64,000 nucleotides of DNA from Mumia sp. zg.B17 (GTDB lineage: Bacteria; Actinomycetota; Actinomycetes; Propionibacteriales; Nocardioidaceae). Positions 46,581-56,693 of the stretch are shown piece by piece. The notes under the pieces were generated by a model. It was not told the DNA's origin and searched no databases. It was given only the letters and a program-made list of their open reading frames with translations. Each line of letters opens with the position of its first letter. Position 1 is the stretch's first letter. The DNA lies in assembly GCF_019550915.1 (NCBI RefSeq), contig NZ_JAHWCI010000005.1, positions 124,001 to 188,000 of the forward strand. Reading direction: 5' to 3'. The position numbers and the translations under genes were made by a program.

Positions 46581-47504
46581 ATGACAGCGAGCACCATGCC
46601 CCAGGCGGTCGAGATCGTCGAGGTCTCTCCCCGCGACGGTCTGCAGAACGAGGCCACGATCCTTCCCACGTCGGTGAAGGCCGAGCTGGTGCGCCGCAGC
46701 CTCGACGCCGGGGTGCGACGGATCGAGGTCACCGCCTTCGCCCGGCCCGACCGCGTCCCCCAGATGGCCGACGCCGAGGACCTCATGGCGGCGGTGCGCG
46801 ACGACCCGCGACTGAGCGCGATCGGGCTGGTCCTGAACCGTCGTGGGCTGGACCGCGCCATCGCGGCGGGCTGCGACGAGGTCACCGTCGTCGTTGTCTC
46901 CTCCGAAGGCCTCGCCGTGCGCAACCAAGGCGTCGGGACGTACGACCAGGTGGCCGCGTGGCATGCCATCGCACCGGTCGCACGCGCCGCAGGACTACGG
47001 ACGTCGGTGATCCTCGCCGCAGCGTTCGGCTGTCCCTTCGACGGCGAGGTCCCCACCAGCCGCGTGCGCGACGTTGCCGCCGCGGTCCTGGACGAGGCGC
47101 CGGACGAGCTGGCGGTCGCCGACACGATCGGCGTCGGGGTGCCGACCCAGGTGACCGAGCTCGTCTCCACGCTCGGCGACCTCGCGCCCGACGTGCCGCT
47201 CCGGGCGCACTTCCACAACACCCGCAACACCGGCTACGCCAACGCGCTGGCCGCGGTGCAGGCCGGGGTCTCGGTCCTCGACGCCTCGGCCGGCGGGATC
47301 GGCGGATGCCCCTTCGCTCCGGGCGCGACCGGCAACGTGGCGACCGAGGACCTGCTCTATCTGCTCCACCGCTCCGGCTTCACCACCGGTGTCGACCCGA
47401 CCCAGGTCGCCGAGACCGGCGCGTGGATCTCCGAGCAGCTCGGGCTCCCCCAGGCTCCTGCGCAGCTCGGCCGGGCCGGCTGGTTTCCCTCGCGGGGGCA
47501 GTGA
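46581..47504 (+). CDS. HMG-CoA lyase-type enzyme
   Basis: This 307-aa DRE-TIM metallolyase has VSPRDGLQNE (R18, D19), the metal ligands HFH (H210, H212) in RAHFHNTRN, and GGIGGCPFAPGATGNVATEDLLYLL with the catalytic Cys. It cleaves 3-hydroxy-3-methylglutaryl-CoA or a similar branched 3-hydroxyacyl-CoA to acetyl-CoA plus a keto acid. The ATG has AGGAGG upstream. It is the last gene of the island and is probably regulated through motif site 9. Confidence 0.9.
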   Translation: MTASTMPQAVEIVEVSPRDGLQNEATILPTSVKAELVRRSLDAGVRRIEVTAFARPDRVPQMADAEDLMAAVRDDPRLSAIGLVLNRRGLDRAIAAGCDEVTVVVVSSEGLAVRNQGVGTYDQVAAWHAIAPVARAAGLRTSVILAAAFGCPFDGEVPTSRVRDVAAAVLDEAPDELAVADTIGVGVPTQVTELVSTLGDLAPDVPLRAHFHNTRNTGYANALAAVQAGVSVLDASAGGIGGCPFAPGATGNVATEDLLYLLHRSGFTTGVDPTQVAETGAWISEQLGLPQAPAQLGRAGWFPSRGQ

Positions 47505-47510
47505 CCTGTG

Positions 47511-47542
47511 GCCGTACGGCTCAGGCGCCGTACGGCTCAGGC
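47511..47542. repeat. tandem 16-bp direct repeat
   Basis: GCCGTACGGCTCAGGC occurs twice in direct tandem (47511-47526 and 47527-47542) in the 80-bp gap between the HMG-CoA-lyase-type gene and ffh. Each copy contains the palindrome CCGTACGG. It may act as a terminator-like structure at the island border. Confidence 0.6.
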
Positions 47543-47584
47543 GGCCGTGGACCTCCGGGCGGCGCGGACCCGACGGGCCGCACC

Positions 47585-49153
47585 TCAGAAGAGGTCGCGG
47601 ATCTCCTTGGGGATCTCCACGTCGCCGTCGGGCTGCGGGGTGCCACCGAAGCCGAACGCCGAGGCGCCGTCGGCCTTGGGCTTGGCCGCCTCGGCCTGCG
47701 CCGCGGCAGCGCGCTTCGCCGGGTTGCCGGAGACGCGCTTGCCCTTGCCCTTGCCCTTCTTGGCCTGCTGACGGGCACCCGCACGCTTGCCACCCATGCC
47801 GGGCATCCCGGGCATCCCCGGCATGCCGGGCATCCCCGGCATCCCGCCGCCCTTGGCCATCTGCTGCATCATCTTGCGGGCCTCGAAGAAGCGGTCGACG
47901 AGCTGGTTCACGTCGCTGACCTGGGTCCCGGAGCCACGTGAGATGCGCGAGCGGCGGGAGCCGTCGATGATCTTGGGGTTGTGGCGCTCCGCCGGCGTCA
48001 TCGACTGGATGATCGCCTGGATCCGGTCGATCTCGCGCTCGTCGAAGTTGGCAAGCTGGTCCTTGAACTGGCCGGCGCCGGGCAGCATCCCGAGGATCTT
48101 GCTGAGCGACCCCATCTTGCGGACGGCCTGCATCTGCTGGAGGAAGTCGTCCAGCGTGAAGTCGCCGCTCTTGCCGGCGAGCTTTTCGGCGGCCTTCTGC
48201 GCTTGCTCGACATCGAAGGCCTTCTCAGCCTGCTCGATCAGCGTCATCATGTCGCCGAGATCGAGGATGCGCGAGGCCATCCGGTCGGGGTGGAACACGT
48301 CGAAGTCGGTGAGCTTCTCGCCGTTGGAGGCGAACATCACCGGGCGGCCGGTCATCTGCGCGATGGAGAGCGCCGCACCGCCGCGCGCGTCGCCGTCCAG
48401 CTTGGACAGCACGACGCCGGTGAAGTCGACTCCCTGGAGGAACGCCTCGGCGGTCCGCACGGCGTCCTGGCCGATCATCGCGTCGACGACGAAGAGCACC
48501 TCGTCGGGATCGGTGGCGTCACGGATCTCCGACGCCTGCTTCATCAGCTCCTCGTCGATGCCGAGGCGACCGGCGGTGTCGATGACGACCACGTCGTGCA
48601 GGGACTTGCGCGCCTCCGCGAGAGCGTCCTTGGCCACCTGGACGGGGTCGCCGACACCGTTGCCGGGCTGCGGGGCGTACACGTCGACCCCGGCCCGCTC
48701 GCCCACCACCTGCAGCTGCGTCACCGCGTTGGGGCGCTGGAGGTCGGCCGCCACCAGCATCGGCGAGTGACCCTGGCCCTTGAGGTAGAGGCCGAGCTTG
48801 CCCGCGAGCGTCGTCTTGCCGGCGCCCTGGAGGCCGGCCAGCATGATCACGGTCGGCGGGTTCTTGGCCAGCCTGAGCCGACGGGTCTCACCACCGAGGA
48901 TGCCGACGAGCTCCTCGTTGACGATCTTGATGACCTGCTGGGCAGGGTTCAGCGCCTGGCTGACCTCAGCACCACGGGCGCGTTCCTTGACCCGGGCGAC
49001 GAACTCCTTGACCACGGGCAGCGCGACGTCCGCCTCGAGCAGAGCCACCCGGATCTCTCGGGCGGTGGCATCGATGTCGGCCTCGGACAGCTTTCCCTTG
49101 CCGCGGAGGTTGCGGAAGGTGGTCTGCAGGCGGTTCTGGAGTGTGTCGAACAA
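47585..49153 (-). CDS. ffh: signal recognition particle protein Ffh
   Basis: This 522-aa GTPase of the signal recognition particle has an N domain, a G domain with GLQGAGKTTLAGKLG and DTAGRLGIDEE, and a Met-rich M domain (about 300-440) that binds 4.5S RNA and signal peptides. The C-terminus carries an MPG repeat (MPGMPGMPGMPGMPGMGG) and a Lys-rich tail. It works with FtsY, encoded at 55.5 kb, in co-translational membrane targeting. Confidence 0.97.
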   Translation of the reverse strand: MFDTLQNRLQTTFRNLRGKGKLSEADIDATAREIRVALLEADVALPVVKEFVARVKERARGAEVSQALNPAQQVIKIVNEELVGILGGETRRLRLAKNPPTVIMLAGLQGAGKTTLAGKLGLYLKGQGHSPMLVAADLQRPNAVTQLQVVGERAGVDVYAPQPGNGVGDPVQVAKDALAEARKSLHDVVVIDTAGRLGIDEELMKQASEIRDATDPDEVLFVVDAMIGQDAVRTAEAFLQGVDFTGVVLSKLDGDARGGAALSIAQMTGRPVMFASNGEKLTDFDVFHPDRMASRILDLGDMMTLIEQAEKAFDVEQAQKAAEKLAGKSGDFTLDDFLQQMQAVRKMGSLSKILGMLPGAGQFKDQLANFDEREIDRIQAIIQSMTPAERHNPKIIDGSRRSRISRGSGTQVSDVNQLVDRFFEARKMMQQMAKGGGMPGMPGMPGMPGMPGMGGKRAGARQQAKKGKGKGKRVSGNPAKRAAAAQAEAAKPKADGASAFGFGGTPQPDGDVEIPKEIRDLF

Positions 49154-49280
49154 GACAGCCGTTCCTCACAGGTGTCGTGACAGCCGCGACGTGCGGCGTG
49201 CGCGGGTTCCAGCCTAACGGCTGCCCCGAAGCGACCCTCCGCCCGTACGCCCGTCGCGTCGTCGAGGGCGGATGCGCCCG

Positions 49281-51476
49281 TCAGAGCGGAAGCCCTCGCA
49301 GCCGTTCGACCAGCGCGTCCGCCTGCTCCGTGCTCAGCGTGGCGCCCGCGCCGTCGACGACGTAGAAGACGTCTCGAGCCTGCGGCCCGAAGGTCGAGAG
49401 GTGGGCCGAGCGGATGCCGTAGCCCTCCTGGGTGATGGTCCGCGCGACGGCCCACACGAGGCCGCGCTGATCCTGAGCGCGCACCTCGACCACCGCCGAG
49501 GTCGACGAGTCGTGGTGGAGCATCACCTGAAGAGGCTCCGTCGGCCCCTCCCCCGACGGAGCGAGACGGTCGTCCAGCGACAGCTGACCCTCCAGCACCT
49601 GCCGGATCCGGCGGACGAGACGTGCCTCGTCCACGTCTCGACCGGCCACCTCCCAGATGCTGGTCGTCGTCCCGTCGCGCTCGACCAGCCGCGCCGACCG
49701 GATCTGCTGACCGGCGACGCTGAGGGCGCCGGCGAGATCGGCGAGCAACCCGTGACGGTCGGGTGCGGTGACCTGGACCAGCGATCCCTCGTGGTGCCCG
49801 GCGACGTCGACCAGGAACGGCGCGTCCCCCAGCACCCTCGACGGGACCGCGAGTCCCGCCGGCCAGCCCTCGTACGAGGGGTCGTCCAGCGCCGCGGCGT
49901 CGCCGAGCACGACCCGCACCTTCGCCGCGAGCCCTCGGATCAGCCCGGACCGCCACGCGGACCAGGCCTGCGGGCTCGTCGCGCGGGCGTCGGACTCGGT
50001 GAGCGCGAGGAGGAGGTCGAGACGGTCGGCGTCGCCGACGAGCGCGGCGACGTTCGCGGCCGTGTCGGGGTCCTCGATGTCACGACGCGTCGCGATGGTG
50101 GGCAGGAGGAGGTGCCGCCGGACGAGGTCCTCGATCGTGTCGGCGTCGGCCTCCCCGAAGCCCCACCTCGTCGCCACCGCACGCGCGATCGGTGCTCCCA
50201 CCTCACTGTGGTCGCCCTCGCGTCCCTTGCCCACGTCGTGGAGCAGGGCCGCCACCGCCAGGAGGTCCGGGCGTGCGACCGTGCGCATGAGGCCGGAGGC
50301 GACGACGGCCGTCTCGACGGAGTGCCGGTCGATGGTGAACCGGTGCACCGGGGACGACGAGCCACGCAGCCGCAGGGGCGCCCACTCCGGCAGCCAGCGG
50401 TCGACCAGACCCGCGAGGTCGATCTCGTCCCACACGGTGACCAGTCCGCGTCCGGCGGTCAGCCCCTCGACCAGCAGACGACGCGCCTCAGGGGGCCACG
50501 GTTCGGGCGGCACCGCGCCCCGGGCGAGCCGTGCCGCGGAGGCCGCAGCCAGCGGGAGGCCTCGCCGAGCGGACTCCGCCACGGCGTGCAGCGCCACGAG
50601 CGCGTCCTCGTCGGGATCGGGCGACCCCGTCAGCACGACCTCGTCGCCGACGACCGCCACCCCGGGCGCGACCGGGTCCAGGCGAGGACCTGGGGCGCTG
50701 CGGGAGCGCGGACGCTCCCCGAGCAGGGCATCGACGCGTCGCCACGTGCGGTTCGCCAGGTGAGCGGTGCGGCGGCCGAGGTCGCGCACGTGGAGGTCCA
50801 GCTGGTCGGGCGCGTAGCCCATCACGGACGCGACCTCCGGCACGAGGTCGGGTGTCAACCGGTCGGTGGGACGGGCCGCGACCTCGTGCAGGACGTCACG
50901 GACGTCCAGCAACGCCGCGCGGAGCGCCTCGAGCTCACGGTGCGGCACGTCGACCAGCCAGCTGGCGACCAGGGCACGCATGACCGTCCCGTCGCGCAGG
51001 CCACCCCCTGACTCCTTGAGGTCCATCACCGCCGACTGCGCGAGCCAGCCGAGCCGCTCGACGCGTTCGTGGGTGGCGCGCCCCAGCTCGGGGAGGCGAC
51101 GACGGGCCGTACGGCGCCACGCGGTGAGGATCTCCGACCGCAGCGCGACCACCGCGGCGGCGTCACCCGCCACCGCACGCGCGTCGAGCATCCCGAGCGC
51201 GGCGCGGTAGTCCTCGTCGGCGGTCTGCAGCATCTGGCCGGCGCTGCGGACCGCGTGGTCCAGCGTGACGCCCCCGTCCCACAGCGGGTACCAGATCTTT
51301 TCGGCGACCTGCGCGACGAGCGCAGACGAAGCGCCGTCGCGATGGACGAGGACCACGTCGACGTCGCTGAAGGGCGACATCTCGGCACGTCCGAAGCCGC
51401 CGACCGCGACCAGCGCGAGGCCGTGCCGCTCGCCCTCAGGCAGGTCTGAGGCGGCCTCGGTGAAGCACTCACGCAA
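49281..51476 (-). CDS. glnD: PII uridylyltransferase/uridylyl-removing enzyme GlnD
   Basis: This 731-aa bifunctional nitrogen sensor has a nucleotidyltransferase domain with GGFGRAEMSPFSDVDVVLV, an HD domain (AALLHDVGKGREGDHSEVGA) and two C-terminal ACT domains (VQVTAPDRHGLLADLAGAL, VEVRAQDQRGLVWAVART). It modifies the PII protein encoded just upstream. The TTG at 51476 is the first standard start. An in-frame CTG at 51533, overlapping the glnB stop as CTGA, would add 19 residues ([19 protein letters not shown]) that look like a normal GlnD N-terminus, so translation may begin there. Confidence 0.93.
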   Translation of the reverse strand: MRECFTEAASDLPEGERHGLALVAVGGFGRAEMSPFSDVDVVLVHRDGASSALVAQVAEKIWYPLWDGGVTLDHAVRSAGQMLQTADEDYRAALGMLDARAVAGDAAAVVALRSEILTAWRRTARRRLPELGRATHERVERLGWLAQSAVMDLKESGGGLRDGTVMRALVASWLVDVPHRELEALRAALLDVRDVLHEVAARPTDRLTPDLVPEVASVMGYAPDQLDLHVRDLGRRTAHLANRTWRRVDALLGERPRSRSAPGPRLDPVAPGVAVVGDEVVLTGSPDPDEDALVALHAVAESARRGLPLAAASAARLARGAVPPEPWPPEARRLLVEGLTAGRGLVTVWDEIDLAGLVDRWLPEWAPLRLRGSSSPVHRFTIDRHSVETAVVASGLMRTVARPDLLAVAALLHDVGKGREGDHSEVGAPIARAVATRWGFGEADADTIEDLVRRHLLLPTIATRRDIEDPDTAANVAALVGDADRLDLLLALTESDARATSPQAWSAWRSGLIRGLAAKVRVVLGDAAALDDPSYEGWPAGLAVPSRVLGDAPFLVDVAGHHEGSLVQVTAPDRHGLLADLAGALSVAGQQIRSARLVERDGTTTSIWEVAGRDVDEARLVRRIRQVLEGQLSLDDRLAPSGEGPTEPLQVMLHHDSSTSAVVEVRAQDQRGLVWAVARTITQEGYGIRSAHLSTFGPQARDVFYVVDGAGATLSTEQADALVERLRGLPL

Positions 51477-51510
51477 GCGCCGGTCCAGGGCGTCCGCCCT
51501 GGACCGGCGC
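51477..51510. repeat. perfect 16-bp inverted repeat at the glnB-glnD junction
   Basis: Arms 51477-51492 and 51495-51510 are perfectly complementary with a 2-nt spacer. The repeat lies between the glnB stop and the TTG of glnD. It may lower glnD expression relative to glnB, or lie inside glnD if translation starts at the CTG. Confidence 0.75.
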
Positions 51511-51529
51511 CGTGCGCTGAGCTCCTCGG

Positions 51530-53244
<1,715 letters not shown>

Positions 53245-53359
53245 GGAACCTCCAGGGGATTAGGTATCTGAGACGTGACCGGCGCTCGAACGGCAGTGTC
53301 CGGGTCGGCTTCGTTGCGTTCAGATTCGCGGCGGTTCGTTTCCGGTCGAGCGACGCTGT

Positions 53360-53395
53360 GTTTCATGGAGGTGACACTTGACCAGGTTGTGTTAC
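53360..53395 (-). promoter_or_regulatory. GlnR-type box upstream of amtB
   Basis: On the minus strand GTCAC-CTCCAT-GAAAC is a perfect GTnAC-n6-GAAAC element, preceded by GTAAC-ACAACC-TGGTC, a degenerate second element. This matches the known actinobacterial GlnR binding pattern and sits in the 229-bp gap between amtB and the divergent PBP gene. Confidence 0.65.
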
Positions 53396-53473
53396 GCCTG
53401 AGTTTCAACGACGCTCCGTCCCACCCGGCCGCTCTTGTCGACCGATGAACCTCCGGCGGGTGAGGATGAGGGC

Positions 53474-55363
53474 ATGGCCTTCTCCCCCTCGTCCGCCCGC
53501 CGTCGTGTGACCCTCGCCCTGGCCACCGTGCTGGGCGCCGGCGTGCTCGGCGCCTGCAGCGGCTCGCCGGCCGAGCCGGAGGCCGAGCAGCTCGCCGAGG
53601 GTCTCTCGAGCCTCGACCTCTCCGGCGTCGAGATCGACGACTCCGCCGCGGGCGCCGAGCTGACGCAGATCACCAAGGGCCTCGACGACCTCCGGCCGAC
53701 CGTCTCGGTGAAGGGCGTCGCCGAGGAGGACGAGACGGCGACCGCCACCCTCGCCTACCGCTGGGAGTTCGGGCCCGACGTCGCCTGGGAGTACGAGACA
53801 AAGGCCGAGATGCGTCGTGCCGACGACACCTGGACGGTCGCCTGGTCGCCGTCGCTGGTCGCCCCGGACCTCGCCGAGGGCCAGCGTCTGCGCGTACGCA
53901 CCGTGCCGGCGCAGCGCGGAGACATCCTCGGCGGCTCGGGGACCGTCCTGGTCACCGAGCGCTCCGTCCAGCGCATCGGGATCGACAAGACGGCCGTCCC
54001 CGCGGCCCGCCAGCAGTCGTCTGCCCGCGCGCTGGCGCGGATCCTCGGCATCGACGCGGACGACTACGCCGCCGAGGTCGCGGCGGCGGGTCCCAAGGCG
54101 TTCGTGGAGGCGATCGTGCTGCGTGCCGAGCAGCGAGCACCCAACGGGGACCCCGAGTCGGTCTTCGGAGCGAAGATCCTTGGTGACACGCTGCCGCTGG
54201 CGCCGACCCGGACCTTCGCCTCCGCCATCCTCGGCTCGGTCGGCGAGGCGACCAAGGAGCTCATCGACAAGAGCGACGGACGTCTGTCCACCGGCGACCT
54301 CACCGGTCTGTCGGGGCTCGCGCTGCGCTACGACGAGCAGCTGCGCGGTCGCGACGGCTACGTCGTCGACATCGTCAGCGACGCCGTGTCCGACCCGGCG
54401 AACCCGTCCCCGTCGATCAAGGACGTGCCGGCGTACGAGCAGGCGCCGGTCCCCGGTGAGCCGCTGCGCACGACGCTCGACCAGCGTCTGCAGATCCTCG
54501 CCGAGGAGGTGCTCGCCGGGACGAAGCCGGCCAGCGCGCTGGTGGCGATCAAGCCCTCGACCGGCGCTGTGCTGGCCGCGGCGACGGGCCCGGGTGCCGC
54601 AGGACAGGCGATCGCGACCACCGGGCAGTACGCCCCGGGCTCGACGTTCAAGATCACGACCGCGCTCGCCGCGCTGCGCGCCGGTGTCGACCCGACGACG
54701 ACCACGCCGTGCCCCGCGACGACCGTCGTGAACGGCAAGTCGTTCAAGAACTACGACGACTACCCCAGCAGCTCGCTCGGCCGCATCCGGTTCACCGAGG
54801 CCTTTGCGCAGTCGTGCAACACGTCGATGATCGGGCTGCGGGACAGGGTGGCGCAGAGCGACCTCGCCTCCGCCGCGGCCTCGCTCGGGATGGGCGTCGA
54901 CCAGGACCTGGGCTTCCCGTCCTACTTCGGCTCCGTTCCCACCGAGGCACCCACGACCGAGCACGCGGCGTCGATGATCGGCCAGGGCAAGGTGCTCGCC
55001 TCGCCGTTCACGATGGCGACCGTGACCGCGTCGGTCGCCGCCGGCCGTACGGTCGTGCCCGTGCTGCTCCCCGATCGCGAGGCGCCCAAGGTCGAGTCCA
55101 CGCTCGAACCCGCCGAGGCCCGCCAGCTCCGTGCGCTGATGCGCCGCGTCGTCACCGACGGCAGCGGCCGCGCGCTCGCAGGGCTCGGCGGTGAGGTCGG
55201 CGCCAAGACGGGGACGGCCGAGTACGGCTCACCGGTGAAGACTCACGCCTGGATGGTGGCGACCAAGGGCGACCTCGCGGTCGCGGTGTTCGTCGAGACG
55301 GGCGAGTCCGGCTCTCAGACCGCCGGGCCCCTCCTCAAGCGGTTCCTCGCCCGCGCACGCTGA
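53474..55363 (+). CDS. class B penicillin-binding lipoprotein (MecA_N-type transpeptidase)
   Basis: This 629-aa peptidoglycan transpeptidase has a lipoprotein signal (lipobox LGAC at about 21-24), an N-terminal MecA_N-like domain (about 40-145) and a linker/dimerisation domain. The penicillin-binding domain has S390-T-F-K393, S447-C-N449 and K578-T-G580. The ATG at 53474 follows a GGATGAGGG site; an in-frame start at 53435 is less likely because it would push the signal peptide inward. Such MecA_N proteins can be intrinsically less beta-lactam sensitive. Confidence 0.9.
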   Translation: MAFSPSSARRRVTLALATVLGAGVLGACSGSPAEPEAEQLAEGLSSLDLSGVEIDDSAAGAELTQITKGLDDLRPTVSVKGVAEEDETATATLAYRWEFGPDVAWEYETKAEMRRADDTWTVAWSPSLVAPDLAEGQRLRVRTVPAQRGDILGGSGTVLVTERSVQRIGIDKTAVPAARQQSSARALARILGIDADDYAAEVAAAGPKAFVEAIVLRAEQRAPNGDPESVFGAKILGDTLPLAPTRTFASAILGSVGEATKELIDKSDGRLSTGDLTGLSGLALRYDEQLRGRDGYVVDIVSDAVSDPANPSPSIKDVPAYEQAPVPGEPLRTTLDQRLQILAEEVLAGTKPASALVAIKPSTGAVLAAATGPGAAGQAIATTGQYAPGSTFKITTALAALRAGVDPTTTTPCPATTVVNGKSFKNYDDYPSSSLGRIRFTEAFAQSCNTSMIGLRDRVAQSDLASAAASLGMGVDQDLGFPSYFGSVPTEAPTTEHAASMIGQGKVLASPFTMATVTASVAAGRTVVPVLLPDREAPKVESTLEPAEARQLRALMRRVVTDGSGRALAGLGGEVGAKTGTAEYGSPVKTHAWMVATKGDLAVAVFVETGESGSQTAGPLLKRFLARAR

Positions 55364-55374
55364 CCCCGCCCCGT

Positions 55375-55450
55375 CCCGTCCCCGATTTGTGCAGTTGGTA
55401 CGGGTTTGCGTCCCCGGATTCCTTGCTCAACTGCACAAATCGGGGACGGG
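55375..55450. repeat. large inverted repeat with 23-bp perfect arms
   Basis: Arms 55375-55397 and 55428-55450 are perfectly complementary, and the GC-rich tail continues to pair with a one-base slip. The AT-richer ATTTGTGCAGTTG part contrasts with its surroundings. The 30-nt centre echoes the arm (CGTCCCCGGATT). It separates the convergent PBP and ftsY genes, so it can terminate both, but its length suggests a dispersed REP/MITE-like element. Confidence 0.75.
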
Positions 55451-55475
55451 GACGGGCGGTCGGGGACCGGGTGGG

Positions 55476-56693
55476 TCAGGACAGGAGCGCGTCCACGAAC
55501 TCGTCGGCCACGAACGGCGCCAGGTCGTCGGCGCCCTCTCCGAGCCCCACGAGCTTGACGGGGACCCCGAGCTCTCGCTGTACGGCGATGACGATCCCGC
55601 CCTTGGCGGTGCCGTCGAGCTTGGTGAGCACGATCCCGGTGACGTCGACGACCTCGGCGAAGACCCGAGCCTGCGTCAGGCCGTTCTGACCGGTGGTCGC
55701 GTCGATGACGAGCAGCACCTCGGTGACCGGTGCCTGCTTCTCGATGACCCGCTTGACCTTGCCGAGCTCGTCCATCAGGCCGGCCTTGGTGTGGAGGCGG
55801 CCGGCGGTGTCGATGACGACGGTGTCGTAGCCGCCCTCCTTGCCGGTCTTGACGGTGTCGAACGCGACCGAGGCGGGATCGCCGCCCTCGGGACCACGGA
55901 CGGTCGGGACACCGACGCGCTCGCCCCAGGTCTGGAGCTGGTCGGCGGCCGCGGCGCGGAAGGTGTCCGCGGCGCCGAGCACGACACTGTCGCCGTCGGC
56001 GATCAGCACGCGTGCGAGCCGCCCGACGGTCGTGGTCTTGCCGGTGCCGTTGACGCCCACCACGAGCACCACGCCGGGGGCGCCGTCGACACCCTTGGCG
56101 GCGATGCTGCGGTCGTACGACGGGTCGACCAGCGTCACGAGCTCCTCGCGCAGGATCGACCGGGCGACCGCGGGGTCGGCGACACCCTCGACCCGGATCC
56201 GGGTGCGGAGGCGCTCGACGAGCTCCTGCGTCGGCGCAACGCCCACGTCGGCGGTCAGGAGCGTGTCCTCGATCTCCTCCCAGGTGTCCTCGTCGAGACG
56301 GTCACGGCCGAGGAGTGCGAGCAGGCTCTTGCCGAGCGAGGACTGGGAGCGGGCGAGCCGGGTACGGAGCCGGACCAACCGGCCCGCGGCGGGCGCGGGC
56401 TCCTCGATCGCGGGTCCCGGCGCGGTCGGAGCGGTCGCGACGGCTCCGGGCTCGTTGCCGGTGTCGGACTCGTCGATCTCGCCCGGCTCGGGAAGCACGG
56501 GCTCCACCCCGTCACCGGTCGGTGCAGGCTCCTGCTCGGGGCGCTCGCGGAGGTCGTCGAGACGGCGGTCGACGGTGTCGGCCGGCGGCAGGGCCTTGCC
56601 CCGCGAGCCGACCACGAAGGCGGCGATCCCTCCGATCAGGAGGACGGCGACGGCGAGACCGATGAAGACGTAGAGCGTGGTGGTGTCAGACAC
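55476..56693 (-). CDS. ftsY: signal recognition particle receptor FtsY
   Basis: This 405-aa SRP receptor GTPase has an N-terminal membrane helix (about 7-29), an acidic/proline-rich linker, and an NG domain with GVNGTGKTTTVGRLA, DTAGRLHTKAGLMDEL and TKLDGTAKGG. It docks the Ffh-ribosome complex at the membrane. The start overlaps the 3' end of cydC by 8 bp. Confidence 0.96.
   Translation of the reverse strand: MSDTTTLYVFIGLAVAVLLIGGIAAFVVGSRGKALPPADTVDRRLDDLRERPEQEPAPTGDGVEPVLPEPGEIDESDTGNEPGAVATAPTAPGPAIEEPAPAAGRLVRLRTRLARSQSSLGKSLLALLGRDRLDEDTWEEIEDTLLTADVGVAPTQELVERLRTRIRVEGVADPAVARSILREELVTLVDPSYDRSIAAKGVDGAPGVVLVVGVNGTGKTTTVGRLARVLIADGDSVVLGAADTFRAAAADQLQTWGERVGVPTVRGPEGGDPASVAFDTVKTGKEGGYDTVVIDTAGRLHTKAGLMDELGKVKRVIEKQAPVTEVLLVIDATTGQNGLTQARVFAEVVDVTGIVLTKLDGTAKGGIVIAVQRELGVPVKLVGLGEGADDLAPFVADEFVDALLS

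Noticed and set aside
47790-47850. Short tandem repeat resembling a minisatellite
   Set aside because: It encodes the MPG repeat at the C-terminus of Ffh; SRP54 proteins of actinobacteria commonly end in Met/Gly-rich repeats.
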